64,000 nucleotides of DNA from Heligmosomoides polygyrus polygyrus (GCA_947396885.1 OX377204.1:52067139-52131138); one strand, 5' to 3'; positions 39,301 to 54,300 are shown, counted from the stretch's first letter. The notes: generated by a model not told the origin, from the sequence alone. Translations and numbers: made by a program.

Positions 39301-42300
39301 GTATTTCGTCCTTTACGTTCACATATAAACTTGGTTCCACATTTAGCAGAGACGTGGACGGGAAGGTTGAGGCAGGTTTGAGCATCCGCAATGCCTGCCG
39401 GAACTTCTCCAACTTCAAGACGAAGATGACCGTTCTCCGACGTTCTCACGGAACCGTGGCCTCTTCCAGAAGGACCATGGAGAAGGTCATCCACGACTTC
39501 TACTCCGATCTCTTCGATAGCCACGTCCACCTGCCACCACGCCATCTTCCGCAGGATGGATACGTCGTCCCCTCTGTTCTCCCTTCCGAGATCCGACACA
39601 CATCTTGTCGGTGAAGAAACGTACAGCACCCGGTCCCGACAGGATCAGACCCGAAGACTTGAAGAATCTCCCGCCAACGCTCATCAACACCCTGACGCGG
39701 CTCTTCACACGCTACCTGTCGGAGTGCAAGGTTCCATCTCACTAGAGTCATCCTGAATAGGATCAGCAGAACGCTGGACGAAGGACAGCCACGCGAACAA
39801 GCAGGATTTCGGAGAGGATTCAGCACAATCGAACACATACACACCATTACGAAGCTCATCGAAGTGTCGCGGGAGTACAAGCTGTCGCTGTGCCTTACCT
39901 TCATCGACCTGAAGAAGGCATTCGACTCCGTCGAGACTGAAGCGGTCCTCGAAGCCCTGCTCACTCAGGGCGTTCCTACTCAGTACATCAGAGTCCTTCG
40001 AGAGCTGTACAGTGGATTCACGACCAAGATCTCACCATTTTACAACGACGTCGTCATCGACGTAAAGAGGGGGTTCGGCAGGGGGATACCATATCCCCGA
40101 AGCTCTTTAGCGCCACCCTCGAAAACGTCATGCGCGAACTAGAATGAGAAGACATGGGAGTGAAGGTCGACGGCCGGCAACTGCACCATCTTCGCTTCGC
40201 TGACGACATCGTGCTCATAACACCGAGCATCAGCCAGGCGGAGCGAATGCTGGCCGACTTCGATCGTGTATGTGGGAACGTTGGACTGCAGCTAAATCTT
40301 ACGAAGACGATGTTCATGAGGAACGGACAAATTTCTGATGCCCCATTCTCGCTCAGCGGAACGAACGGCACTAGTTAAAAGTTCCGACTCCACCGACAAG
40401 ACTTCGATCGAAAAATTTTTTTTCGCTGAAACTTTGTCTAGGGGGTTATTTGGGGTGCTGATCACGAATCTGATATCCGTTTTTCACAATTCGGTCGGAG
40501 ACCACCCATACCGTTAACATGGGTGGTCCAGGGAGGATCACCGATTTTGCTGAAACTTCGTCTAGGGGGTTATTTGGGGTGCTGAGCACGAATCTCGCAT
40601 CCGTTTTTCGTTTTACGCTGGAGTACGGTAGGTTACGGTAGGTACGGGTAACTAATGCTGCCGAGGTCATAGTCACCAATTTTGCCCAAACTTCGTCTAG
40701 GGGGTATTTGGGGTGCTGATCACGAATCTTGCATCCGTTTTTCGTTTTACGCTGAAATACGGTAGGTTACGTAAGGTAGGGTGACTAATGTAATGGTCAC
40801 CGTTTTCGCCCAAACTCAGGCGTAAAACGAAAAACGGATGTCAGTATCGTGATCAGCACCCCAAATAACCCCCCTAGGCGAAGTTTGGGTAAAATCGATG
40901 ATTATGACCTCGACAGCCTTAGTTACCTTTAGCTACCGTAACCCAGCGTAATCGGCCGCAATTTCAAAAACGAATGTCAGATTCGTGCTCAGCACCTCAA
41001 ATAACCCCCCTAGACGAAGTTTCAGCGAAATTTGTGACCCTGCCTGGACCACCCACGTTAACGGTATGGGTGATCTCCGACCGAATCGTGAAAAACGAAT
41101 ATCAGATTCGTGATCAGCACCTCAAATAGCCCTCCTAGACAAAGTTTCAGCGAATTTTTTTTTTCGACCGAAGTATTATCGGTGGAGTCGGAATTTTTAA
41201 CTAGTGCCGAACGGACATCTCCGAATGCTCCTGCTACGTCTATCTGGGTCGCGAAGTCAGTATGGCCAACGACCTAGCGCCGGAGCTGAGCAGGAGGAAA
41301 CGAGTGGTTTGGGGAGCTTTCAAGAGCGTCGAAGAAGTCGTGAAGAAGACGAAGAACGTCCGACTTCGTGCCCACCTAATCGACTCTACCGTTCTTCCTG
41401 CCCTAACATACGCCTCAGAGACCTGGGCTATACGAAAACAGGATGAACACGCGATCAGTGTCGCGCAGCGTGGAATCGAGAGGACGATGCTTGTAGTGAC
41501 ACGAATCACGCAAGTGAGAGAAGGCCTCCGGAGTTTCGAGCTTCGCCGACGTTCGAAGATCAGAGACGCTGTCGCGTGGGCCAAGTTGTCGAAAATTAAG
41601 TGGGCCGGCAACGTAATGCGCTTCGCAGACACCCCCTGGACGAGAGCCATCACCGACTGGATTCCGCGGGATGTCAAGAGAACACCAGGACGCCCACCAA
41701 AGCGTTGGTCGGACTTCTTCGTGAAAGCCGTGAACGACCGATATGACGCTCTTCGTGTCCCTCGAACGAGGAGGATCCATTGGAGCACTATGGCACGCGA
41801 CAGGGACGAATGGAGACGCTGCTGGCGCCCGCTCGAGCAAGTCGATGATCAACGGGACGACAGGTGATATAGGTGATACAGGTGGATGAGAAAACGTTTC
41901 TTCAGTAATGATTAGATTTTCTGTTCTGCTGTAACAGTTGAAGTGAACTTCTGGTGAAGAGCAAGTGTGTTTGAATCGCTTCTAGACTGATTTCCCGATT
42001 TACGCGTTCGAAGTAATCAAGTGTTATCTGTTAAATCCGATGGAGGGTTTGTATTGTCTTTGAAGCCTGACCTAATCGTGAAAGTTATCGGGGTTAGTGA
42101 AGGCTGTATGTCTGAACATGCGATTTTTCGCCGCTTATGCGGCGAGTAGACATGATGCAATGCTTCGAAGTTGGCCGCGATGTGAAATTTGAGCTCTATC
42201 AAAGTTCGAGTTGACCCTTTGTTGCATGAAAAATGTGTCGCTTCTAGAAATGAGGCTTTTCGTAATAAACGGACTCGACAACTTTCACAATGGAAATATT

Positions 42301-45300
42301 TTTCTACGTGTGAAAGAGTCTGAACGCAGTCAAGGCAGGTGATAATGGTCCAGAACTCTGAACTTGTGACTTGAGCGTCAGTGGTCGATGAGCGCATTGG
42401 TGTCTATTGGGCTTGACGAAGAGGAGGGGTCGCTCAATGATATTAGGTTGGAAAAAAGTCTCTTCACACTTCGAAAAGTTTTCTACCGTTCTCCTTGCAA
42501 ACGCACTAGTCAATATTGATAGCTGATTTCGTAATCCTATCACACTTGCCTACCGTTTGCACTCAGACCTAGGTCAAGACCCTTCTTGTACTTCGTTATC
42601 TATCCAATCTTCCAGACTCAATGCCAGATCCACCTCATGGCCATTTTCAGCACGGCGTTCTTCATGAATTCATTGAAGGATCTACAACATGTCAGGCAGC
42701 CGACCAAATTAACCATATATGACTTGGGATCTACTACCCATCGCGTCTGTTCTGAGTGGTTCGGAAAGTCTTTAAAGGGAGATTATTCACTGAGGGCAAA
42801 GCATGGTCAGGAAGGCCAACTGGATTGAACGACAGTGAAGTACACCATCTTCTTCGTACCGATAGTTGGCAGACGACACGCTAACTGGCAGAGAAGCTCG
42901 AAGGTCTCATAGGATAGTGGGAATCCATCTGAAGAACCTCGGCTTTGCACGGAAATTTGGAGCTTGGATTCCACATGCCCTGTCAGACACTCAGAAAGGT
43001 CGACGGCTCTCCATCGCTGCTTCTCTTCTGTCCAGATAAGAAAGAAGATCGTTTCTTCCGCGGATTGTGACAGGCGATGAGCCCTGGGTTCTGTATGCCA
43101 ACTTCCGGAGAAAAAGGCAATGGGTACAAAAGGGAGAGACCCCTAAGCTTGATCTCAAGCCAATGTTCACGAAAGGAAGATTCTCTTGAGTGTTTTGTGG
43201 GATGTCAGAGAATTGATTTGCTGGAAAACTCCCAGAAGTGGAGAGACACTGCTGCCACATACTGTGGTCAACTCCACAAAGTCGTCGCAACTCTCCAAGA
43301 AAACAGGCCGGAGAGATCAAAGGTGATGATCCTGCATGACGATGCAAAACCACATGTTGCAAGACTAACCAGAGAAACAATAAAGGAGTTGGGCGGGGAG
43401 GTAATGCCACATCCACCGTATAGCCCTGACCTCGCCCTTACCGATTGCCATTTCTTCCATGCTCTCAAGCGAGAAATTAGAGAGAGATATTTTGAAACGG
43501 ACGAAGACCTCAAAAATTGGATTCAGCAATGGTTCGACTCCAGAACTGCAGTCTTCTAAGCGAGAAGAATTGGAAAATTACCCAGTCTTTGGAGAAGTGT
43601 AGTGGAACAAAATGGAGTTTATCTCAGTTGATTTGACTTTGTAGTTGTGAAGTAATAAATCTTTGAAAAAAATGAAAAGACTTTTTTTCCAACCTAATAT
43701 TTCTCGTGAAGAATGCGATCCTATCCGTAGGGCGCCCTCTCAACTGACGTTGCGTCTTACCTTTTTTACTGTATCAGCAGCAGTGGTGCTCAAATTGTCT
43801 GCACTTCCAAATTTGTGAGCTTCGGTGAGCATACACAATTCTGAAGGAGATGATTTCCAACTTGACCCGCGTAATCAGCACCACTTCGAAACAGCTGACT
43901 TTCCAACTGTAATCCATTTCCTGTTTAGCCTGATGTGCATGGAAATCCTCAAGGGTCCGTAGATGTATCTCCCATGTCCTGCTCGGTTATGGCTACATAT
44001 GTCGAGCTCATTAGAGAGCACCACAAACTCGCTCCTTCTTCGCTCATGCAATAGATAGCAGTATAGATTGGAGGCAACCATGTTCTGAACTCGTTGAGCG
44101 GATAAATCTGCCCCTGGATCAAATTGCGGGTTGGATGTTGATTGCGGCTTCTGTTGTTGTTCCGGAAGACTTCATCCAAAAACACACGTCATTTTCTTCG
44201 AACGGCAAAATCTCCTTTTTTACTGAGTAGTAGCACCCGTTTCAATTGTGCTTAATGAGTTTCACAACCACCATCTTGAGTAGGAGGATATCTGCTTTCC
44301 TTTCTGTTGATTTTTGTTCGTTGTGTGGTGGGTAGGTTATCGCTAAAGTTCGTTCATTTTTAGCTTATCAGTTCCGAAGAGGAGAAAGCCTTGATTGATT
44401 TTGTGTTGGTCGAAAAATTGCTCACGCCGCCAGCGCCTAGTAAGCTTCAGGTGAGGCTATTTACCCCTGCTATTAGTGCAGTTACATGTTGCCGCGGAAG
44501 CAGTGCTGACGAGCTCACTTTTACAGTTCCTCAATTTGTTTGATCTCATACACGACCGACTTTCGACAGAGCTGAGCTGTCTGCGAAGAGTGCAACGTGA
44601 GTCGGCTGTTACCCGTTGCTATCCGAGTATTCCGCCTTTCCAAAGGTCACCCAGAAACCTTAAGAAGGTTGCCGTCCAACTCAAACAGTCCTCAGGCATC
44701 ATTATTTTGGGACCGTTAGTCTTTTGAAGCTCTTGCTCTTCTTTCAGTGGCAAAGTCAGGAACAACGGAAGGGGTGAAGGGAGGTCAGAATGCATCAGAA
44801 GAGGACGACTACAGGAATTCTCTTCCTCCCTTCGAACGTGCACTTCCCCTCAATGTCAACTACGGACCCAGAACAGTGCTCCCGATCCGCGAATTGACCT
44901 TTAAGGAGCTGAGGGATGTAGAGGTAGGCTGTTTTTTCGTATTATAGTATGTTGCTGTGTAGGATCTATATCCATTTGGATGGCCCGGTGAGAACAATCT
45001 GCTGCAGGACATGCCGTCAATGGCTATATATCGCAAACTCGATGTCGTCGTTGGGCAAGTCCATTCACAGCGAGCGGTCGAGTTTCTGTCTCGCGTAGCT
45101 CAGCTCTGGGGATATCGGCTGGACGAGAATGTTTCGCTCCGTGAGTGTTGGCCCTCTGTACAGACCTGCACTGTTGGTTTGGATAAAACCGTCGATTCTT
45201 AAGAGGGCGGCTCAACGCGCTTGGTGGTCCATTTCGAGAGGTTGCCTCGTCTTATCCTCATGGGCCAATGTGAGAGCAGTTCGCTGGAGTGAGTTTATTT

Positions 45301-48300
45301 TTATGGCACAGAGCCGTTCAGTCTTCGCTTCACTCAGCATTTCGGGACAGTGCCGAACCCAGAGGCTTTTGTAAGATGACGCTCAATAAATTCACTATTT
45401 ACCTTAGGATTCCGCCCATACCAACCAAGCCTTACATGCAAAGGAGGTCAGCGGTTCGATGTCGGTGTTGACTTATGTATGTTAGAGGGTAAAATTGAGG
45501 TAATCTTGGTTGAGCGCTGCAATTCTTTGTATGGGACGAAGAGATGCTCAAACCATCTTTACCGCAGAGGTGGAATGTGCGGCGTATTTCAAAAAGAGAT
45601 TATTCGACTCCAAGTAGTACCCGTTGCAAAGCCGGTTGCAGGGACAGGCAGCAGTCGCGATAATTGCTTACCTCCGTTGTGCCCGCCACCCTTTCCCAGA
45701 AGGCCTTAAGGCCCACAGACTTCTGCGGCAACGCCACTGTGGTTAAGGATAGGGCAGGGACCCCGCTGGCGGCGAGCTCTGCGTCCCTGCCCCCTTTATA
45801 TTTGAAGATGATGCACTTCCAAACAAGAAACTCCTCGAATCATTGAAAAGAGACATGGCGCACCTATCTCCGCGCCTGTTTCCATTGGGTGGGTCCGTGG
45901 CTTGGCAGGCCCTCTGTCGCTGTAGAAGAGACATTGGCTCTCATGTTCGTCACGAATCATTTGAGGGTTCGCGTCATAGTTAGAGCAGCTAAGCGTCCGG
46001 TCGAGGAGCTGCTTCCGTGCTAGGCTTCCATTCGCGGAGCGTGTGTGCTTCGCATCTGTCGCGGGCACTATTCTGTTTCAGTTCGGCCACTGTTGGAGCT
46101 TACAGCGCGGTTGTAGCTGCCTTGTGTTACATGCAGGTCGTGCCGTTCGAGATGTGGACTATGGTGATGAAGACGGAGACGCAGGTTTGTGCCGGTATGA
46201 GAATGTTCTCCCAACTAAACGAGGATGTTGTGTTCAGGACTGGATCGAGGCCGTTATTTATGCCTGCAGATATCGCTTCGCCCAGCTGGTGATATTGAGC
46301 TACACACGTTCGTTGCATATTTTTGTGGAGAAGGTGGAGGCTTTCTAGAGAGCGAGTCTTTCGTTACTCTTTCCAGCGGAGTTCATGCGCCTGATGGGGT
46401 TCATCGACGACTTTGACGGCGTGATCTCCGAAGAGCTGCTGGCGCTCTGGCATCGCTTCATCCATATGATGAGGCAGACGGGCATTGAGTGAGTGTTCCC
46501 GTTGGCTGTCTCATTTTTCGTTCGTTTCGAACCAGCACTTCTCAGGTACTGGAAGATCTGTCGCGACGTTCGCATACCTGTTGATGTGCGGTTGCAGGTA
46601 ATTCTGCTGTCCGTTGTTGTTTTCAAGTACTTCGCATGCTTGCGTTTCCGATGAGCTTGTGGTACTTTGTTTACTTTGTTTTAGGACTTGTCAACGTACA
46701 AAGGCAAATATTTTCGCTTCAGCAGTATCGAGGGATCGGCCGATTTTGTGAGTTTCATGAGATCTTCTGAAGTGTAGCTCGTTATCAGCAGAACGTCTTC
46801 TAGACTGTCATGAATCCTGGAACTAAGTTCACCACTACGAACACTGCCGCCTGCGAACCAACTCCAGCAGCCAGATATGGTGAGCAAGAGTACGAGCTAG
46901 GTCTTCTGCCAAAGATAGTGAAGAGCCAGAACGTGAGTTCTTCGCCTAAAGCGCCAAATTCGGTTGCGAGAACCTGCCATCTTCAGGCGCCAATATGTCC
47001 GATAACAGGGGCAGAGAACTGGCACGACGCATCCATCAGTTTACCAGATGTGAGTTCCACCCGCCGAGGCACCAGTCTGGGTATTATACACCCTGCTATA
47101 CAGGACCCTCTGGTGCAAATAACCGCGCGAGACTGTGAGACTCGAGGAGACTCGTTGGGCTCCCGGTGGCAGTCTTCCGTTAACGAGCTTCTGATCGAAG
47201 AGATCTGCTTGCGGTTCAAATGGAAGCTGCTCAGCACCCATCGCATCCAGCTGGGTGAGGTCTTCCTTTTTCCCTAGCCTATTCGGAAGCCAGTCATTCT
47301 AATTTTGATTACGGAGGATTTTTAGAGACTAACGGGCAGTTCACGCACTTCTTCCATATGGTGAACCTGAAATTCGAGGACATTCCACCGTTCTTCCTTC
47401 AAGGACTCGGGAAGCATGTGAACTTCAGGTAGGACAGCAACGATGTCTCTGTTGTTCATTATCTCGGCTGGCAGCATATTGCGCTCGATTGTAGAATGGC
47501 AAGCTCTGGCATCATCAAACATATTCTTGCAGGAGCTTTAACTGACATCGGTTGCTGTAAGCGGCTATCCTACCATATATTAAGCGGGACAGAAAGTTTC
47601 CGCCGTTGTTTAAGCTTTTTGCTCCGCAATGGGATAGTCGGTTCTGGCACCTTCGTTTATGTATACGGCTGCACCGACTTCCAAGACATCCACTCTCAAC
47701 GATTCCAGCGCTGCGACGCTCGAAAGCCTCAACTATAGAGACTCGTTTCAAAATGTTAACACGTAGTTCCTAATGCTTACCAGGGAATGCCTTCAGCTTT
47801 CCATGGAACTTGGGGACGAGATCTATGCCACGTGAAAGAACTGAAACGCTGGTTGCAAACAAACCCTCCAGATTGGCTAAATGGATCTCCTAAGCAAGTA
47901 CTGGTCGGTGAAAGGTCGTGTTGACAACTGTGTGTTGTCTGCGCTGATGAGGCGGTGGGCGGAGAGTTGCGTAATCAGAGCAGCCATTAGCAGGGATGCC
48001 ACTTGCGGCGGCGGCGCAACGGTAGTGTTCTCGCATTGCAGGACGTCGACAGGTTTGGCTCCCCATCAGGGATGAGCGGATTAACCGTTATCTGGTTCCC
48101 GGGGGGTTTTGGACTATCCGTTTTGTTGTTCATTATCCGGCGATTTTGCGCCGGATAACGAACAACAAATTACGTGAATCTTAGCTTTCGACGTGGTGAT
48201 TTGTGGGCTATGTAAGGATCCTTCACGATCGTAAGAGTAGTCGTCAGAAACAAAAGAAGTATTCAAATCTAGAGGGGTTAATTGAAGTTTCCTCACTTGG

Positions 48301-51300
48301 GAACTGGCTACATAGTTTTAAACATATCTAACTTCCAGCCTTCCAGAAGGCCCGCTAAGCCTGCACCATACTTATATGAGGCCTACTTAGCACATCATTG
48401 GTCATTCTCAGCTCATGTGCTGACCAAGAAGGTATACAAACTGCTACTTGCAATCGTCAAAAGTGGAGAGCCGCATCCTGGGAAGAATTTTTTACCGCCA
48501 ATCTTTCCATCGTATCATTTGGGTTACACGATTGCAGTATGTTCGATTTGATTGCAGGCGGTAATGGTACCTTTTTAGCCATATGCTGTCGTGGATTATC
48601 AAAAAAACTGCAGTACAGCAATGAATACTAGCAAAAGAAATAGCATTAATCCAAGTACATAGAGTAAGCAACTTCTCCATTAAAAATTTTAGGGGAGCAT
48701 TAAACTACTAAACGAACTTATCATCGTGGGTGTTGGGGACATGTAGATTTGTTTTAGTTTGTGAGTTTTTTTTGTGAAACTTATCTGCAACATAGGGAAC
48801 ATCTCCGTTTTGGGGCTGGGTCGGATATTCTTCCTCTGCTCTAGAGGGGATGGGTCGGATATTCTTCCGAAGATCGAGAAGGTCTGGATGTCATAACTCT
48901 TTGAGCGTTTGGCTGGATGTCTCCTGCCTTCTTCTTCTTTCCAGAGACATCGGAAGAATTGCACTTCCAAGGACTACTCTATTTTTCAACTGCTCTAATT
49001 GAAAAAAGTTAAGCGCAGAGTAAGGCTGATAAGTAAGACAATCCAACCGACCCCTTGGAGACAGGTGAAAGGCGGGTATGTTGCCGTGCGTTTGTGTTCC
49101 TATGGATGGATAGAAAACGCCATAGAGCGTCGATAATGTGGCGACCGAAAAACGGTTGGAAAACAGTACTAAAATGGCTAGAAATCGCTTACAAATTAAC
49201 AGTGCTTTGTGTCCTGATCTGTTGTTGAAATTAGTGCAATTTAAAATTTAATTTAAAAAACGAGTTTTAATTTTTGTGTTTGTTCGTTATCCGTTTTTCC
49301 GTTATCCGGCCATTTTCAGGCAAAATTATCCGTTATCCGTTATCCGGTTTTCAAAATTTCATTATCCGCTCATCCCTGCTCCCCATCGATGCGGTGTTTT
49401 TGCGTTTTGTGACTTATCGTCAGAGACACCCTTTATTCTCATCTCAAACCCATTTTTGGACAAACGCCTGGCAACAACTATCATATACCTTTTCCGAGCT
49501 CTTCGAAGCGGATTGATAACAAATTTTGATTATCACATACATCAAGTCATGCTGATGCTAGATTCGTGACCAGCACCCTAAATAACGTAGTAATAATAGT
49601 ACCATAATCCTTATCGATCAAGGGTGATGACCGAAATGCGAAGCCATTCAGTCAACCAATTCAGAAACCAATTCAGTGTGCTACGCTGTGGATAGGCTGC
49701 ACAGCAAATCAAAATATCGATGTTGTTACGTTCAACTGTGGACGCCGAATCCGTTCATGCGAAGGAAAAAATCTGATGTTTCAACCTGGGACCGCTTTTT
49801 CAGCTTGAAACGGCTCCGCCGTCTGAAAATCATTTAGCATTTGTTTGGGAATTCCGCCTTCTTATGGCAGGTCAGGGTGGATATGAATAAGTGAGGGTGA
49901 TGAGGTCATAGGCAGAAATTTTGCCAAAACTTTGTGCATGGGGTTATTTGGGGCACCGCTCATGAATCTAGCATCAGATTCTGACTTGTCGTATGTGATA
50001 ATCCTTTGTTATCATTCCGCTTCGAAGAGCTCGGAGAAGGTATATGATGGTTTTGCCGGGCATTTGTTTAAAATGAGTTTGAAATGAGGATAAAGGGTGT
50101 CTCTGAAGATAAGCACAAAATCCAAAAACACTAGCATCGATGGGGACCAAATCCGTCACCGTCTTCCTGCAAGGCTAGAACACTACATACCTCTGCGCCG
50201 CCGCTGCTTCTGGCAGCCCTGCTAATGGCTGCTGAGATTACGTAACGCTCCGTCTATCGCTTCATCAGCGCAGGCAACACACACTTGTCAACTCAATCCT
50301 TCACCGGCCAGTACTCGCTTATGCAATCCATTTAGCAAATTTGGAGGGAATATTTGTAATCAGAGTTTCAAGCTCTTTCACATGGCATAGATCTCGTCCC
50401 GAAGTTCCATGGAAAGCTGAAAGCATTCCCTGGTTAGAACATATACGGGATGAACTGTGAAAGTCGAAAGCTTTAGTCTACCACTCGTTACGATCGTTGA
50501 GCCCGGTTTTGCTTAAAGAGCTTTGTGGAGTATAGCTCGCTATATCAGAACTTAAACGAAATTTAGCTCTACTGGGAACAAGTATGTCGCATTGAATTGC
50601 TGCTAATAAATCACTTGGAAGCAGACACAAAAACCCCACAATGGCAGAAAGACCTGCTCAGAATAGACGATCGTCCAGAGTAGCCGGCAAAATCAAAGTC
50701 CACGTGATACTCTCGTAATGTAGCCTAATGGTCGAGATATCGAAAAAGTACCTAGTTGACCGACCTTCCTACGAAGAAAAAGGAAAATTTTTACTTGCCA
50801 CCAGTGTGTACTCCGCGGCTTTGCGCCTCGACAAATGGGGCACCACGACGGACCCCTTGCTTCTTGCCTCGAAGAAGAACGAAGACTTGGTCAAAAGTTA
50901 CTTATGCGTTATAAAGCGCGGTTGAAGCGGAACGACTTGAAAGGTTTTGCGAAAATTTTGAGCAGGATCGAGCCTCCTAGAACAGTCGCAAAGCGCTGCT
51001 ATGTCACTTTCAAAGGACCGACTTTGATACTTGATCTATTGCCGCTCTTGCGTTGCTTGATTGGATAAATCTGGTCGAAGTTATGGCCGTATGTAATCAG
51101 AGATCGAAACTTTCGTTTCGATCTAATACAAAGTCCTATGCCCTTAAATTCGTCCGCCCACAAGACTGCTCGATTGACCGACTCCACATCTCGAACGACA
51201 TCCTGGATTTCTACTCAGTTTAAGTGCTCAGGGTTAACCTACATCATACGAATATGGTGGCGGATGTGAAAATTGTCCATCGGCTTACTATTGCAGTCAA

Positions 51301-54300
51301 TGTCGATTTCGTGGACTGCTAACTCGGCATTAGTCGAAGCCTCAGGGGTTGCGCAGGGTGTGAATCAGTCGGTTCGTATTTCTCCAAGAAGTCCTCGTAG
51401 CACTTTGCCGATTCCAGCGGGAAGGAAGGCTTAGTTGGCCTGAGTGTGAACCGGACTTGCAGTCGGTTCCGAGGTGCCTTGTGGTCCCACATGCTGACTG
51501 CGACGAATCAGACGCTTACCTTATCGGAGTGGAGACGGAGATATTCGAACGTCGAGACTTGACAGTTGATCTTGATTCTCCGTTGAGAATTGTAGGCTGG
51601 AAGAACATTGCCTGTACTACTGTTGACGTCGTATAAAAGGCGCCGATGCTTCTGCGAAGTTGTCGACAATTAGGTGGGCCAGCTATGTAGTGCATCTCAT
51701 TGATACCAGCTGGACGAGAGCCGCAACCGACTGGGTTGCGTGTTCGTGCAGCTCAAGGACTTACGCGGCGACAGACAGGGCGGAGAGTCGTTGGATACAC
51801 CGCCCTAAAAAAAGGGGCGGGGCGAGAGGCGCGCCGAGGACAAGATGTCCGGGTCCCTGCCTTCACATGGAGGCATCGCATTTCTAATCACTCCCCTTGG
51901 CCCTGCTGCTCTATCCTGAACTGATTTCGTTCTTGAGACAAGAGTCAGAATCATGTTCACAATATTTGGAGGAAAAGAGTTCTCAGCTGCAGCGCCAAGG
52001 CTATCTTCAGGTTCCGTCACATTTCTCAGTACTAAGGCGTCGTCCGCCTTCTCCGACAAGTACAGCAACATCTTAGCGAGGTATGTCATGACGACAACGC
52101 GACCATCCACCGGAAAGTTCTTCATTACAAAGAGAATTGTCTGATCCTTGGAAAGAGAGGACGGTGAGCCGGTTTCGCACACAATTACGGATAAGCCTTC
52201 AGTGTAGAACTCCTGACCGGAATCACCCATAGTCTCTAGTTCAGGTGAAAATTTAAAGAATTGTGGCAAAAATTGAAAGAATCCAGAAAAAAGTCATCCA
52301 ACGTTCTCCCTTCCTCAATTGCCTCCGTAACCGCACCGACTGGAAAATGACTTCAGAGTTCCCCGCGCTTCCCAATCGCCTCCTATCAGTGTTAGGTTAC
52401 TGTTCGACGAAACGCTAATTAACGACGATTTCGCGCGCAGCAAACTTGTCCAAATAGGGCGGCGGGCAGCACGGTGTACCGAACGACTGCCCACCGACAG
52501 ACAGTACTAGCGTGACTATGCGCTCTCCCTCCCCCAGTGTGGCGTTCGCGTGAGTTCCCTGATCACTGCCGGCTGGTGCGTAGAGTCGCAGTTGAAGGGA
52601 AACGGTGACGGCGATCATTCGTTCTTCGCTTCCTCGCTACCGTAGTCTTCCCGTTTCGAACTTTCGGAAGTGCCTTGTCAAAGACAACGTGGGTGGGTTG
52701 GGTCCCGCTACCGTATTGGTTCTCGATTTGCTTGTATGCAGGTGACAACTGATGTTCTCAGGCTGTATGTAAGCGATGGTTTTAATCATTGAGCAGAAAG
52801 CAAGTTCTGCATATGATAACAGTTGATCGGAGGTTCACTTTGAGTTTCGTCGGCATTCTTGGCTTCAGCGATATCGTAACGTTCATCGTATTGATTGAAC
52901 GAAGCTGGTCTCAGGTCCTCCAACCATATACTATATAATAATCCGCTAAGAGATGACTCATAAAAGGGAAAGGGGGGGGGATTTACGAAGTGCGAAAATA
53001 GCGAAAAATACCCAGATATATTTACGTGCTCGGGAACTTCAGCCCTTGGGGTAATCGAGGTCGCTGAGCACGAATCTGAACTTCGGTTTTGAAGTGTCAC
53101 TCGCCATCAATCGATATTGATCAAATTATCGATTGTTTGTGAATGCCGTTCAGGCGTTTCGAAACAATTCTGGGGAATAATCGTGGTCGCTGAAAACGAA
53201 TCCGAAGTTATTGATCGATATTATCAATTTTCCCACAGATTCAGCCAATCAGGGTGGGAGTTAACTGGTTATGATCGTTCACGATAGCATGCTGTTCACG
53301 AGCGCAGCACGCTGTCACCATCATCATCATGCCATAGTCATCCGCTAAGCGATGACCCATAAAATGTTAGAGGAAATCAGGGGAAAATTAGTCATAAAAT
53401 AGCTGAAATTAGCGGAAAATATCCATGTCTTCTACGAGCACAAGCAGTCGCATCAATGAACCATCTGGAGATGATGCCGACGTTGAGCGCGGGAGGGGGT
53501 GGGAGGGGAAAAGGGGGGGGGGTCTGGAGGGCTTCATACCGCAAGGTTACACACCTGATCTTAAGGAAGGTAGAGCAAGGTTGGAAAACAGTAAGCTCCT
53601 CAAATATTGCCTTTTGTACTGCTAAGGAGGGAAGAAAGCTGCATAAGCAGAACAGCTAGCTTGATGTGATTGCCCTTAGCTTAGTGATACGGCGTGACGG
53701 AGCGCTTGTCTTGGATAACTTTCATAACGCCTCAATCGGCAAAATAGTCAAAACTAACATTCTTTCTTTCCTTCTTTATTACATGAACATGCCATGTGAA
53801 TCAGTAAAGCAAAAAATCAAATCTAACAACTCGGCAGTGCAGAAAAACTGTGACATAACACAAAAACACAAAAAAAAAACAAGGACTCAAGTAACTGCCC
53901 AACAACTTAATGAAATCTTTGGAATCATAAGGAACCCATGCTTTCCTGCTTATCTTTGCAAAGTCGGAGCCCGCACGGTGCGCGAAAAATGGTATCGCAA
54001 TCTGGTTCTGGCTTTTGGAAGCAATAATTTGCGTGAACCTCCGAAAATTGCACGAACTTGAAGGCAAAGCTTGTTCTCAGTCGAGTAGACTGGACGGAAC
54101 TGGCTCTACAACTATGGCATAACAACTATTCGAGCACTCTGAGTAAAGCTGCTAAATGTCACGTCGGATCTTCGACTCTTCGTAGTATCTGAAGATGTTC
54201 TCCACACAAGCTCTGTTTGTCGTGAGACGCTTTACTACAAAGACCTAGGATTATTTTGCAATCTTAATATCCTCGCGAAGCGGAGACCGGCTTCCTCTGG

